Shown: piece by piece, positions 56,592 through 64,000 of the stretch
How positions within the stretch are numbered: the first letter of the stretch is position 1
How the letters are laid out: each line of letters begins with the position of its first letter
Assembly (NCBI RefSeq): GCF_034931045.1
Contig: NZ_JAYGHH010000002.1
Location: 186,001 to 250,000, forward strand
Source of the DNA: Nodularia sp034931045
GTDB taxonomy: Bacteria > Cyanobacteriota > Cyanobacteriia > Cyanobacteriales > Nostocaceae
Direction of reading: 5' to 3'
DNA: 64,000 nucleotides
Notes under the pieces: generated by a model
What the model was told of the DNA's origin: nothing
Databases searched by the model: none
What the model saw: only the letters and a program-made list of their open reading frames with translations
Made by a program: the position numbers and the translations under genes

Positions 56592-56833
56592 TAATTAGGG
56601 TTTGCTGTTCGCGTAGCGTGCCGTTAGGCATAAAAGTTTGGTTGTGGAGGAAGGGAACAGGGAATAGGGAACAGTTTCAGCTATCTGTTATCCCCAAATT
56701 TTCTGATTTATTCAACCCAAAATTCACACTTTTAATGGTAAACCCTTCAAAAATCTTATACCTACTTTCGGGTTTATCAGCCTCAAACCTTCGATTTATC
56801 TGGGTTCTATATTTATTCAGCAAGCCCTAATTA
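56592..56833 (+). mobile_element. MITE-like interspersed repeat, copy 2
   Basis: This 242-bp element has terminal inverted repeats TAATTAGGGTTTGCTG (56592-56607) and CAGCAAGCCCTAATTA (56818-56833), matching at 15 of 16 positions. The body matches 18441-18708. It fills most of the 356-bp gap between the TsaC-type gene and the histidine kinase gene. A chance 70-codon frame inside it is not a gene. Confidence 0.85.
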
Positions 56834-56928
56834 GATATTTTTTTGCTCAGTGCAAGTAATTAATTAGTAAATCCGTAAATTTACTTTGCGCCATTGTGGT
56901 CAATTAATAAGTTAATAATTGCCAAATT

Positions 56929-57849
56929 ATGAATTGGAGCAACTTCATATATTTAGGAATAGGGCTAATAGTAGGGTTGGGGATTCGGGGATTATTTACT
57001 CGGTCATTCAATCACTCCTCTAACTTATCCCCGGTGAAAGCGGCAGATCAACTGCCAGTTTCAGAAATCCAGCAACAAATCAAGCAAACGCAACTAGCAT
57101 ATCAAATGGCGCAAGAAATGAGCCTGTTTAAAGCAGGATTTTTGGCGCGAACTACCCATGAATTGCGATCGCCTCTGAATGGTTTAATTGGCTTGCATCA
57201 GTTAATTTTAGAGGATTTGTGTGAGAATCCCGAAGAGGAGCGAGAATTTATAACTCAAGCTCACGACAGAGCGCTGAAACTTCTACATCTGATTGATGAA
57301 ATTCTGAAAATCGCCAGAACAGAACATGGTACTAATAAGTTAGATATTCAACCCCACTGTCTGGCTAAAATTTTACAAGAAGTTAACGATTTAACTTATA
57401 TGCTGGCAGCAAATCGCAATTTTCCGTTGCGTGTTGTGCTTCCTGATCCAGAAATCTATGTCTTGGCAGATTATCGATGGCTACGGCAAATATTAGTAAA
57501 TTTAGTAGACACTGCCATTGCTCAAATGCAGTGCGGCAGTATCTGTCTTTCTAGTAGTTTCTCACCTACAAATAATACTTTGGATATTTGGCTGGATGTG
57601 CCTCATCATGCTTTAACTGCAAGTGAGTCCATTGATCTAATGAAATCAGAAGTTCAGAGTTCTCAGACTGATGAAGAGAAAACGACTTTTTCGCCAGGAA
57701 TGAATTTATTACTCAACCAAACTTTATTAGAAGTGATGGGAGGAAAGTTAGAAATTTTGCCATCTCCAATCACGGCGGAAACAACTGAGGAGTTGATTCG
57801 GTTGCAAGTTTCTATCCCCCCAGCGATTCTTGAAGTAGGACTTCAGTAA
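56929..57849 (+). CDS. Histidine kinase with divergent ATPase domain
   Basis: This 306-aa protein has an N-terminal membrane helix (about 6-22), a coiled segment, a HisKA domain with phospho-acceptor His77 (ARTTHELRSPLNG) and a poorly conserved catalytic region. The usual N-box Asn is absent (ILVNLVDTAIAQM), a DxGxG box is not seen, and the G2 region reads SPGMNLLLNQTLLEVMGG. Its location after tic22-prmC-tsaC matches alr0117 of Anabaena, a kinase linked to heterocyst development (from memory). It may have weak or no ATPase activity. The 3' end overlaps a convergent gene by 38 bp. Confidence 0.8.
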   Translation: MNWSNFIYLGIGLIVGLGIRGLFTRSFNHSSNLSPVKAADQLPVSEIQQQIKQTQLAYQMAQEMSLFKAGFLARTTHELRSPLNGLIGLHQLILEDLCENPEEEREFITQAHDRALKLLHLIDEILKIARTEHGTNKLDIQPHCLAKILQEVNDLTYMLAANRNFPLRVVLPDPEIYVLADYRWLRQILVNLVDTAIAQMQCGSICLSSSFSPTNNTLDIWLDVPHHALTASESIDLMKSEVQSSQTDEEKTTFSPGMNLLLNQTLLEVMGGKLEILPSPITAETTEELIRLQVSIPPAILEVGLQ

Positions 57850-58285
57850 TGGGCAGGATTTCAATCTGAGATTGATGATTTAGCACCATTGTTGTGCTGG
57901 AATTGGACTGGAAACCAATTTTTTCATAAAACTCCTGCTGATAAGTAGTCATGAGATATACCCTCTCAACTCCTCTGACGCGGGGATGACTTAAAATGGT
58001 TTCAACTAACTTTCGCCCCAAACCTGTACCGCGATATTCTGGGTGAATCACGACATCCCAGATTGTAGCGCGATAAATTCCGTCAGAGGTGGCTCTGGCA
58101 AAACCAATTAGTCGCTCTTTGTCCCAAATACTAATTACTGGGTCGCTATTAGCGATCGCTATGCCTAAATCATCTATATTACGCCCTTTTGCCCAAAAAG
58201 CTGCAAGATCAAATAGTTCTTGGAGTTGGTAAAGGTCTATTTCAGAGTGGCGATGTTCGCTAAATTGAATTTGAGGATAGTTCAT
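57812..58285 (-). CDS. GNAT-family N-acetyltransferase
   Basis: This 157-aa GNAT has the acetyl-CoA site VVIHPEYRGTGLGRKLVETI, upstream IGFARATSDGIYRATIWDVV, and YEKIGF near the end. It is a paralogue of the protein encoded at 52645, without that protein's N-terminal extension. ATG 58285 is preferred over a GTG at 58294. It overlaps the convergent histidine kinase gene by 38 bp. The substrate is unknown. Confidence 0.88.
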   Translation of the reverse strand: MNYPQIQFSEHRHSEIDLYQLQELFDLAAFWAKGRNIDDLGIAIANSDPVISIWDKERLIGFARATSDGIYRATIWDVVIHPEYRGTGLGRKLVETILSHPRVRGVERVYLMTTYQQEFYEKIGFQSNSSTTMVLNHQSQIEILPITEVLLQESLGG

Positions 58286-58388
58286 TTTGTACACCCCAAT
58301 TTGGCAGTAACATTTCTGTCATATTGTGCTGGAAAGTGTTGAATCCGTATATCCAGATGCAACGAGATCCAAATTTAATTGTCACCAT

Positions 58389-58799
58389 TTAATGACAAAT
58401 CCACTTCCACAGAGGATGAGTTTGGCCTTGCTGTCTGATTTTAAAAACTTGTTTTTCTAAACGTTGTTGTTCCCGTTGCGGTAATCCCAGCAAAATATTT
58501 CGGCTTTGCCAAACTAAAGTAGAAACGGTAGTACCGATACAAATAGCTAAACCGAAGGTAGACAGTGGATTATATAACAATCCATATCTTACTGCCACCC
58601 AGGTGAAATATTGTTGTACAAGAACCAATTCTCCCCGTAAATTCCACAAGGAGAAAGGTGCAATAGTCAGCCATAAACAGCCAACAAAAAACCACCTACC
58701 GTATACAGTCAGCCGATGTAGCTTTTGTACCTGTTGGGTGAAATTTGTGTCAATATTGGCATTTCTGCCATTTAATGATGGTTCTTCTGGTTGATCCAT
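58389..58799 (-). CDS. Conserved membrane protein, unknown
   Basis: This 136-aa protein has an acidic/polar N-terminus, two membrane segments (about 34-52 and 80-98) and a basic tail (RQQGQTHPLWKW). The frame opens at 58853; ATG 58799 gives a more usual N-terminus. I do not recognise a family. It lies downstream of secDF on the same strand, 90 bp after secF. Confidence 0.65.
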   Translation of the reverse strand: MDQPEEPSLNGRNANIDTNFTQQVQKLHRLTVYGRWFFVGCLWLTIAPFSLWNLRGELVLVQQYFTWVAVRYGLLYNPLSTFGLAICIGTTVSTLVWQSRNILLGLPQREQQRLEKQVFKIRQQGQTHPLWKWICH

Positions 58800-58888
58800 A
58801 AGCAATTTTGAATTAATGAAACCTTTAGGGTATGAAAATGAAAAATTACACACTGGTTTGGTTTATGTAACCAAGATTTCCCATTATC

Positions 58889-59866
58889 TTAACTATCCTG
58901 GGAACTAGCAGATGTATCAATTGCCTCAGCACTGACTAAGACCGAAGATTTACCTGTACGTTCTCGCCACCAAGCTAGGAGGGTACTGGCGATAAAAAGA
59001 CTGGAATAAGCCCCCGCAGTGAAGCCAATAATTAGAGCTAAAGCAAAGTTTTTGAGAGTTTCGCCACCAAGGAAATAGATGGCAAACAATGGCAGCATCG
59101 TGGTCAGGCTGGTATTTATCGACCTTCCTAATGTTTGGTTAACAGCATCATCCACAATGTCAGTAATTGGGCGCTCAGGATTAATTTTAATGGTTTCCCG
59201 AATGCGATCATAAATCACCACTGTATCGTTAACGGAGAAACCGATAATTGTCAGCAGGGCGACTATAAACAGACTATCCACTTCTGTGCGTAGCACTAAC
59301 CCGAAAATTGAGAAAACGCCTAAAGTTACGAAAACATCATGAAACAGCGCCACAATGGCAAATAAGGCATAATCTAATTGGAAGCGGAAGGTTAAGTAAG
59401 CAATAATGCCCGCAAAGGAAACAATCAGGGCGATAATCCCAGACCTAAATAATTCTGCTCCCAGGGTAGGGCCAACAGTGTCAATTTGGTTTTTTTGCGG
59501 ATCAAAAGTGCCAATTTCTGCTGTTAAAGCAGTTTGTAATTTGGTGCGCTGGTCAACATCTAAGTCTTTACTACGAATTGATATCCCATTCTCACCAACT
59601 ATTTGGATGCTGCTATCGCCTAAACCCTGGTTTTGGGCGACTTCCCGGACTGCATTTATATCTATTGGTTGATCGCAGTTACCTATTTCTGTACAATCAC
59701 GTTCAAACTGTAATCGCGTACCACCGATAAAATCCAAGCCGGGGCGTAGAGGTGCGCGAATTTGGGGGTTTTGCCACGAAATCACCATTGAGATGATGCT
59801 AATGAGAATAATGGCACTAGAAATAGTCCACCATAGCGATCGCGATTTGTTAATACTCAGTTTCAT
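58889..59866 (-). CDS. secF: Protein translocase subunit SecF
   Basis: This 325-aa inner-membrane protein has six membrane helices and a periplasmic loop. The N-terminal GLDFIGGTRLQFE and the membrane motif FSVNDTVVIYDRIRETIK are diagnostic of SecF. SecDF assists Sec export using the proton gradient. Its start overlaps the secD stop by 4 bp, indicating coupled translation. Confidence 0.96.
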   Translation of the reverse strand: MKLSINKSRSLWWTISSAIILISIISMVISWQNPQIRAPLRPGLDFIGGTRLQFERDCTEIGNCDQPIDINAVREVAQNQGLGDSSIQIVGENGISIRSKDLDVDQRTKLQTALTAEIGTFDPQKNQIDTVGPTLGAELFRSGIIALIVSFAGIIAYLTFRFQLDYALFAIVALFHDVFVTLGVFSIFGLVLRTEVDSLFIVALLTIIGFSVNDTVVIYDRIRETIKINPERPITDIVDDAVNQTLGRSINTSLTTMLPLFAIYFLGGETLKNFALALIIGFTAGAYSSLFIASTLLAWWRERTGKSSVLVSAEAIDTSASSQDS

Positions 59867-61302
59867 TTAGCTACCTCTGCCTTATTTAGTGCTGGCAGGT
59901 TTGGACAGAAAAGTTCTCGCTTATTTTTCACAGCCGGATTGGTAACTACTAAAAACATCAGTGTGCGGCTACAAGTAATTGCGGTAAACATACTCATTGC
60001 AACACCCAAAGCCAAGGTGAGCGCAAAGCCTCTGACTAATCCAGAACCAAACCAAAACAGAGCCGCACAAGCGATCCATGTAGTTACATTACTGTCTAAA
60101 ATACTGGAAAATGCACGGTAAAAACCAGATTCTACAGAACGGTACAGAGATTTGCCGGCTCGCAATTCTTCCCGCGTGCGCTCAAAGATTAGCACATTGG
60201 CATCAACTGCCATACCAATACTGAGGATAAAACCAGCGATTCCGGGCAGAGTCAGTGTCACCCCTAATAAGGCAAAACTCGCCCAAGTCAGGAGAGAGTA
60301 AACGACTAATGACACATCCGCAATCAATCCTGGTACACGATAGTACACCACCATAAATATTAAGACTAAAATCAAACCGCCGACACCAGCATAAATGCTG
60401 CTTTGAATACTATCTCTACCCAAGGAAGCGCCTACTGTGCGTCTTTCGGCAATTTCCACGGGTAAGGGTAACGCACCGCCACGTAACTGCACACCCAAGT
60501 CGTTGGCTGCTTGTGGAGTAAAATTACCTGTAATCACGGCGGCACCACCAGTAATCCCGGTAGCGGCAAATTCTATGCCCACCACAGGCGCGCTGATCAG
60601 TTCATTGTCTAAAAACACCCCTATGCTACGCCCAGTACCTGCGAGGTTTTGGGTGAGATTGGCAAATAATTCGCCACCTTTTTGATCAAAGCGAATAGCC
60701 ACATTCCAATTACTACTATTTTGAGTGGGTTCACCGTAGGCATCCTGGAGGTATTTACCATCCAGTGGTGGTTCAGTGCTTTCAAACAATTCGGCGATCG
60801 CTTGATTATTTTGTTGTAATTCTTCTTGATTCTTACTAATTAGGGATTCGTCCTCGGTGCTTCGCAATTCGTCTTGCTTGGCTCTGAGTTGGTTTCGTGA
60901 CGCTTGAAAGGCAAACAGTTGAGTTTCTGTCCCCGGCTTTTGTTGTCGAAATTCTAACTGAGCAGTGCCGCCTAGCACTCGTTCGGCTTGCTCTGGATCA
61001 TTCACTCCTGGCAATTGCACCAGAATTTTATCTGTACCCACAGTTTGAATTACTGGTTCAGAAACCCCCAGGCCATTAACTCGACCTTCCAAAACTTTCT
61101 GAACGCCTTCTAAATCTCGCTCAGTAATTTCTCTCATTCCCGGTGCTGGTTTCACCTGAATGGTTAACTGTGAGCCGCCCCGTAAGTCTAACCCCAAGGG
61201 GACTGGAATTGTTACTATCACAGAAATAGCGGCGATAAGCAACACAAAAATTAAAGCTAATAGCGATCGCTGTCTTTGCATACCATAACTCGCAACTGAC
61301 AA
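59863..61302 (-). CDS. secD: Protein translocase subunit SecD
   Basis: This 479-aa membrane protein has the start GLDLRGGSQLTIQVKP, a large periplasmic P1 region with a Gln/Glu-rich insert (about 130-170), and the C-terminal membrane part with GMAVDANVLIFERTREELR, the conserved SecD Asp region. It is upstream of and overlapping secF. A MITE-type element and GC-rich tandem repeats (GGGAGCAGG units) lie upstream, between it and the pdhB gene end. Confidence 0.97.
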   Translation of the reverse strand: MSVASYGMQRQRSLLALIFVLLIAAISVIVTIPVPLGLDLRGGSQLTIQVKPAPGMREITERDLEGVQKVLEGRVNGLGVSEPVIQTVGTDKILVQLPGVNDPEQAERVLGGTAQLEFRQQKPGTETQLFAFQASRNQLRAKQDELRSTEDESLISKNQEELQQNNQAIAELFESTEPPLDGKYLQDAYGEPTQNSSNWNVAIRFDQKGGELFANLTQNLAGTGRSIGVFLDNELISAPVVGIEFAATGITGGAAVITGNFTPQAANDLGVQLRGGALPLPVEIAERRTVGASLGRDSIQSSIYAGVGGLILVLIFMVVYYRVPGLIADVSLVVYSLLTWASFALLGVTLTLPGIAGFILSIGMAVDANVLIFERTREELRAGKSLYRSVESGFYRAFSSILDSNVTTWIACAALFWFGSGLVRGFALTLALGVAMSMFTAITCSRTLMFLVVTNPAVKNKRELFCPNLPALNKAEVAK

Positions 61303-61400
61303 AGGCTATAATAGCGTTCTTTTAGGGAGTTATGAGATGAAGAAGCCGGGAACAGGAGGCAGGGGAGCAGGGAGCAGGGAGCAGGGGGGAGTTGGAAATT

Positions 61401-61525
61401 AGGGACTTCCGAGAAATAAATTATCCAAATAAACGAACCACAGAGACACAGAGGACACAGAGTTATGAGACTTTGAGAGCTTTTTTGCGTTAGGTGATTG
61501 AGTATTTTTTTATTTGGAAGTCCCT
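61401..61525 (+). mobile_element. 125-bp MITE-like element
   Basis: Perfect 10-bp terminal inverted repeats (AGGGACTTCC / GGAAGTCCCT) bound a 125-bp segment with the core CACAGAGGACACAGAG, the reverse complement of the core found at 14826-14960 and 32636-32726. No transposase gene is present. It sits in the gap between secD and pdhB, after a GGGAGCAGG-type minisatellite at about 61345-61390. Confidence 0.75.
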
Positions 61526-61581
61526 TACTTTACACGGACGGCTGTTGAACAACCTTTCCTCTTCCCCACTCCCCCCAATTC

Positions 61582-62565
61582 TTAAACTCGCATGGCTACC
61601 ATTTTTTCCACAGCTTCGACTATTTGTTCTGGTTGGACAATTGTTAACCGTTCCAAATTGCCGTTGTAAGGTGTGGGGATATCTTGAGAAGAAAGCCGCA
61701 GTACTGGCGCATCCAATTCATCAAACAAGCGGTCATTAATAGAGGCGGTTAATTCTGCACCAATACCGCCAGTTCTCATACACTCTTCCACAATAATCAC
61801 TCGATGGGTTTTGCGTATGGATGCCCCAATGGTATCAAAATCTAAAGGTTTGAGTGATATTAAATCAATAACTTCTGGGTCAAAACCTTGTTTTTCTAAA
61901 GTTTTTACGGCTTGCAATACATGATGGCGCATCCGTGAGTAAGTAAGAATTGTGACATCTTTACCCCGACGTACAACTTCCGCTTTATCCAAAGGTAGGA
62001 AATATTCTTCTTCTGGTAAATCTTGTTTTAAGTTGTAAAGCAGAACATGTTCAAAGAACAACACCGGGTTATCATCACGAATCGCCGATTTCAGTAATCC
62101 TTTGGCGTTATAGGGTGTAGAACAAGTAACAATTTTCAACCCCGGAACCGCTTGAAAGTATGCTTCTAAACGTTGGGAATGTTCTGCACCCAACTGTCTA
62201 CCCACACCCCCCGGACCACGAATCACCATAGGGATTTTAAAGTTACCGCCGGAAGTGTAGCGTAGCATTCCCGCGTTATTGGATATTTGGTTAAAGGCTA
62301 AGAGCAAAAAGCCCATATTCATGCCTTCAATGATCGGTCGTAACCCAGTCATGGCTGCACCCACGGCCATACCCGTAAAACTGTTTTCGGCAATGGGGGT
62401 ATCAAGAACTCGGAGTTCGCCGTATTTTTTGTATAAGTCTTTAGTAACTTTGTAAGAACCGCCATAGTGTCCTACATCTTCACCAAGAACGAATACACTC
62501 GAATCACGAGCCATTTCTTCATCAATGGCTTCTCGCAGAGCGTTAAAAAATAGTGTTTCTGCCAT
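61582..62565 (-). CDS. pdhB: Pyruvate dehydrogenase E1 component, beta subunit
   Basis: This 327-aa transketolase-family protein has VFVLGEDVGHYGGSYKVT, PIAENSFTGMAVGAAMTGLR and the C-terminal VEECMRTGGIGAELTASI. It forms the thiamine-diphosphate E1 heterodimer that decarboxylates pyruvate in the PDH complex. The alpha subunit is not in this window. No operon partner is visible; the gene starts at ATG 62565. Confidence 0.96.
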   Translation of the reverse strand: MAETLFFNALREAIDEEMARDSSVFVLGEDVGHYGGSYKVTKDLYKKYGELRVLDTPIAENSFTGMAVGAAMTGLRPIIEGMNMGFLLLAFNQISNNAGMLRYTSGGNFKIPMVIRGPGGVGRQLGAEHSQRLEAYFQAVPGLKIVTCSTPYNAKGLLKSAIRDDNPVLFFEHVLLYNLKQDLPEEEYFLPLDKAEVVRRGKDVTILTYSRMRHHVLQAVKTLEKQGFDPEVIDLISLKPLDFDTIGASIRKTHRVIIVEECMRTGGIGAELTASINDRLFDELDAPVLRLSSQDIPTPYNGNLERLTIVQPEQIVEAVEKMVAMRV

Positions 62566-62937
62566 TTAGACCTTATAGTAAAGCTATTGTTTTAGAATCT
62601 TATCGTGCCACCGTAGCAAATATCGTTAGCGATCGCACTAGATGAGAGATTGGTTTTTGCCAGACATTACCCTGGGCAAAGATACGCGAATTGTAAAAGA
62701 ATTATCCCTTGTTCTTGTCGTTTTCCCAAGCCAGAAACAACCAAAAGATTTCTAACTCCAGGCCAATGGCGATCAGAAAGTGATACCAAGTCCCGCCATA
62801 ATTTAGCTATCATCTAAGTGAGTGTATCCAATTTTTTCGCTGTTCCAATCTACCAAAGTTGTGATTTTGGGAAGATTTTGTAACTAACCTGATTTTATAC
62901 AGCCATAACATCAAAATCGAATCAGAGACCGACAAAT

Positions 62938-63002
62938 AAAAAAACAACCTCTCTCTTTCTCATTTCTCAGTGTTCTCTGTGCCTCTGCGGTTCGTTTTTC
63001 CA
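62938..63002 (+). repeat. Fragment related to the MITE core
   Basis: The stretch ending TCTGTGCCTCTGCGGTTCG resembles the interior of the elements at 14826 and 61401 but has no terminal inverted repeats. It directly precedes the end of the CO2-hydration gene. The remainder of the 62566-63002 gap has no gene I can support. Confidence 0.5.
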
Positions 63003-64000
63003 TTATTTCTTATTCACATCCTCTAACCGCGAAGTTTCCAGCCGATTCATCCATTTTTGTAAATAGACTTGATTAGCAGTTTGTTCAGATACATCTTGAG
63101 TATCCAGAGGATAAGGCATCAGTCCCAAAATTGTAGCCGTAGTCACACAAAACATGGATTTTTGGAAGCTCATACAAATTTGCACGCGTAAATCATCTTC
63201 ACCCCGAAGACTGCGACGATAAATTTCATGTAAATAATCAGGAAGATAATGACGCATATCCTGCATCAGTAAAGTGGGAGGAATACCAGCACCACCGATA
63301 GGCAAAGGATCTGCATAAAGCGCGCCATATTGAAATCGACCTTGATCTAGAGGAATTTGATATGCTTGGGCATTGTATGAAACCGTGCCATGAAAAGGAG
63401 TTCCTCGAAAGAATACCGCTTCGACATAAGGGATGGCTGTATCCACTAAGAAAGTTAAACCCTCAGATTTAGGGATGATGTCATAGATTTGATCTTTGAT
63501 TTTGACAGCATAGGTAATAGGCTTTAAAGCATCTGCTACCAACCCCTGTTTAATGTGATCTACAACTTGGGGAATAGTCTTAATTTCGCCTCGGTCATAG
63601 CGGTCTGATAAACTGAGGAACATATCAGCCATCACCCGCCAAAATTGACCTAATCCGGTGTAGTAAGCAGAGACGCGCAACATTTCCGTTAAAAAGTCAG
63701 GAAATAGTTGGCTTATTCCCATGATGATGGGATTATTTTGAAATTTTGCTTGAATAACTGCTTGCGCTCTTGCTTGAAATTCTGGTGTATCTAAATATTT
63801 ATCTAGGCCACCGCCACCATGCCACATCATAGCTTTCATACAATATTCGGCGTATTCAAAATTAATTCTGTCGTGCCACCAATGACGCATTAATTTAGAA
63901 AAAGACATCTCGCCATTAAAGTATTTAAAAAAGGGGAAAAATACTAAAAATTGATGTTCAGCAATATAAATAAGATTGTGGGAATAGGCATCTAAAACTA
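63003..64000 (-). CDS. CO2 hydration protein (ChpX/ChpY, CupA/CupB), 5' end beyond window
   Basis: The frame continues without a stop to the window edge, so the ATG at 63908 is internal. Codons beyond it read VLDAYSHNLIYIAEHQFLVF then FPFFKYFNGEM, matching the N-terminal part of ChpX/ChpY proteins. The visible 332 residues include MSFSKLMRHWWHDRINFEYA and MMWHGGGGLDKYLDTPEF. These proteins work with NDH-1 complexes to hydrate CO2 at the thylakoid membrane. The ndhF/ndhD partner genes probably lie just outside the window. Confidence 0.93.
   Translation of the reverse strand, partial: VLDAYSHNLIYIAEHQFLVFFPFFKYFNGEMSFSKLMRHWWHDRINFEYAEYCMKAMMWHGGGGLDKYLDTPEFQARAQAVIQAKFQNNPIIMGISQLFPDFLTEMLRVSAYYTGLGQFWRVMADMFLSLSDRYDRGEIKTIPQVVDHIKQGLVADALKPITYAVKIKDQIYDIIPKSEGLTFLVDTAIPYVEAVFFRGTPFHGTVSYNAQAYQIPLDQGRFQYGALYADPLPIGGAGIPPTLLMQDMRHYLPDYLHEIYRRSLRGEDDLRVQICMSFQKSMFCVTTATILGLMPYPLDTQDVSEQTANQVYLQKWMNRLETSRLEDVNKK

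Noticed and set aside
56618..56830. 70-codon frame between the TsaC-type gene and the histidine kinase
   Set aside because: Lies wholly inside the MITE copy and has no domain or ribosome site.

Overview
The window is chromosomal DNA of a filamentous, heterocyst-forming cyanobacterium, most like Nostoc/Anabaena. The evidence is photosystem I genes (psaF, psaJ, psaL), a CO2-hydration gene, Psb32 and Tic22 homologues, the heterocyst regulators hetZ and patU, an hmp-type hormogonium chemotaxis operon, many GCGATCGC (HIP1) sites, and heptamer tandem repeats between genes. From memory, the gene order from mreDCB through ssb, amiC, murI, sds, hetZ-patU, psaLJF, tsaD, tic22, prmC and a histidine kinase follows the all0085-alr0117 part of the Anabaena PCC 7120 chromosome. 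The assembly has three N runs: 16656-16785, 23047-23071 (inside a helicase gene) and 48233-48258.

Layout. 0.1-7.3 kb: five-gene chemotaxis operon (PatA-type regulator, CheY, CheW, MCP, hybrid CheA). 7.4-10.6 kb, minus strand: a tight three-gene cassette (DUF262 protein, AAA ATPase with DUF3696-type end, unknown 322-aa protein) that looks like an acquired defence system. 10.9-14.2 kb: a DUF427 protein, a lipoprotein, and a minus-strand operon of a CobW-like NTPase plus two altered metallophosphoesterases behind a near-consensus Zur box. 14.3-20.2 kb: Uma2, DapB, a membrane protein, CobH, Psb32 and three small envelope-type proteins. 20.4-23.8 kb: a large SNF2 helicase resembling DpdE. 24.3-30.7 kb: RibD, MreDCB, SSB, SIMPL and EVE proteins. 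30.7-38.4 kb: antiporter, AmiC, MurI and a polyprenyl synthase. 39.2-41.4 kb: hetZ-patU5-patU3. 41.8-49 kb: transglutaminase-like protein, RNase III, NYN nuclease, RemA, Gmk, PsaL/J/F. 49.2-64 kb: TsaD, hydrolase, ACT protein, two GNATs, tRNA-Pro, Tic22, PrmC, TsaC-type synthase, histidine kinase, SecDF, PDH E1-beta and a CO2-hydration protein cut by the window edge.

Themes. Envelope growth and filament biology recur (MreBCD, AmiC, MurI, DapB), alongside developmental control (hmp, hetZ, patU, histidine kinase) and photosynthesis. Two t6A genes (tsaD and the TsaC/Sua5 gene) lie 6 kb apart. Intergenic DNA is rich in small mobile repeats. I found three MITE-like families with terminal inverted repeats, one copy having a clear 6-bp target duplication, plus another hairpin-type repeat pair.

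The strongest candidates for something undescribed are the DUF262/DUF3696 cassette and the Zur-boxed NTPase plus two-phosphoesterase operon. In the latter, the NTPase lacks the CxCC motif, one phosphoesterase has Cys in place of the usual first metal ligand, and the other has lost most ligands. Also notable are patU split by one in-frame stop, a terminator-like hairpin touching the remA start codon, and a transglutaminase-like protein lacking the catalytic Cys and His.
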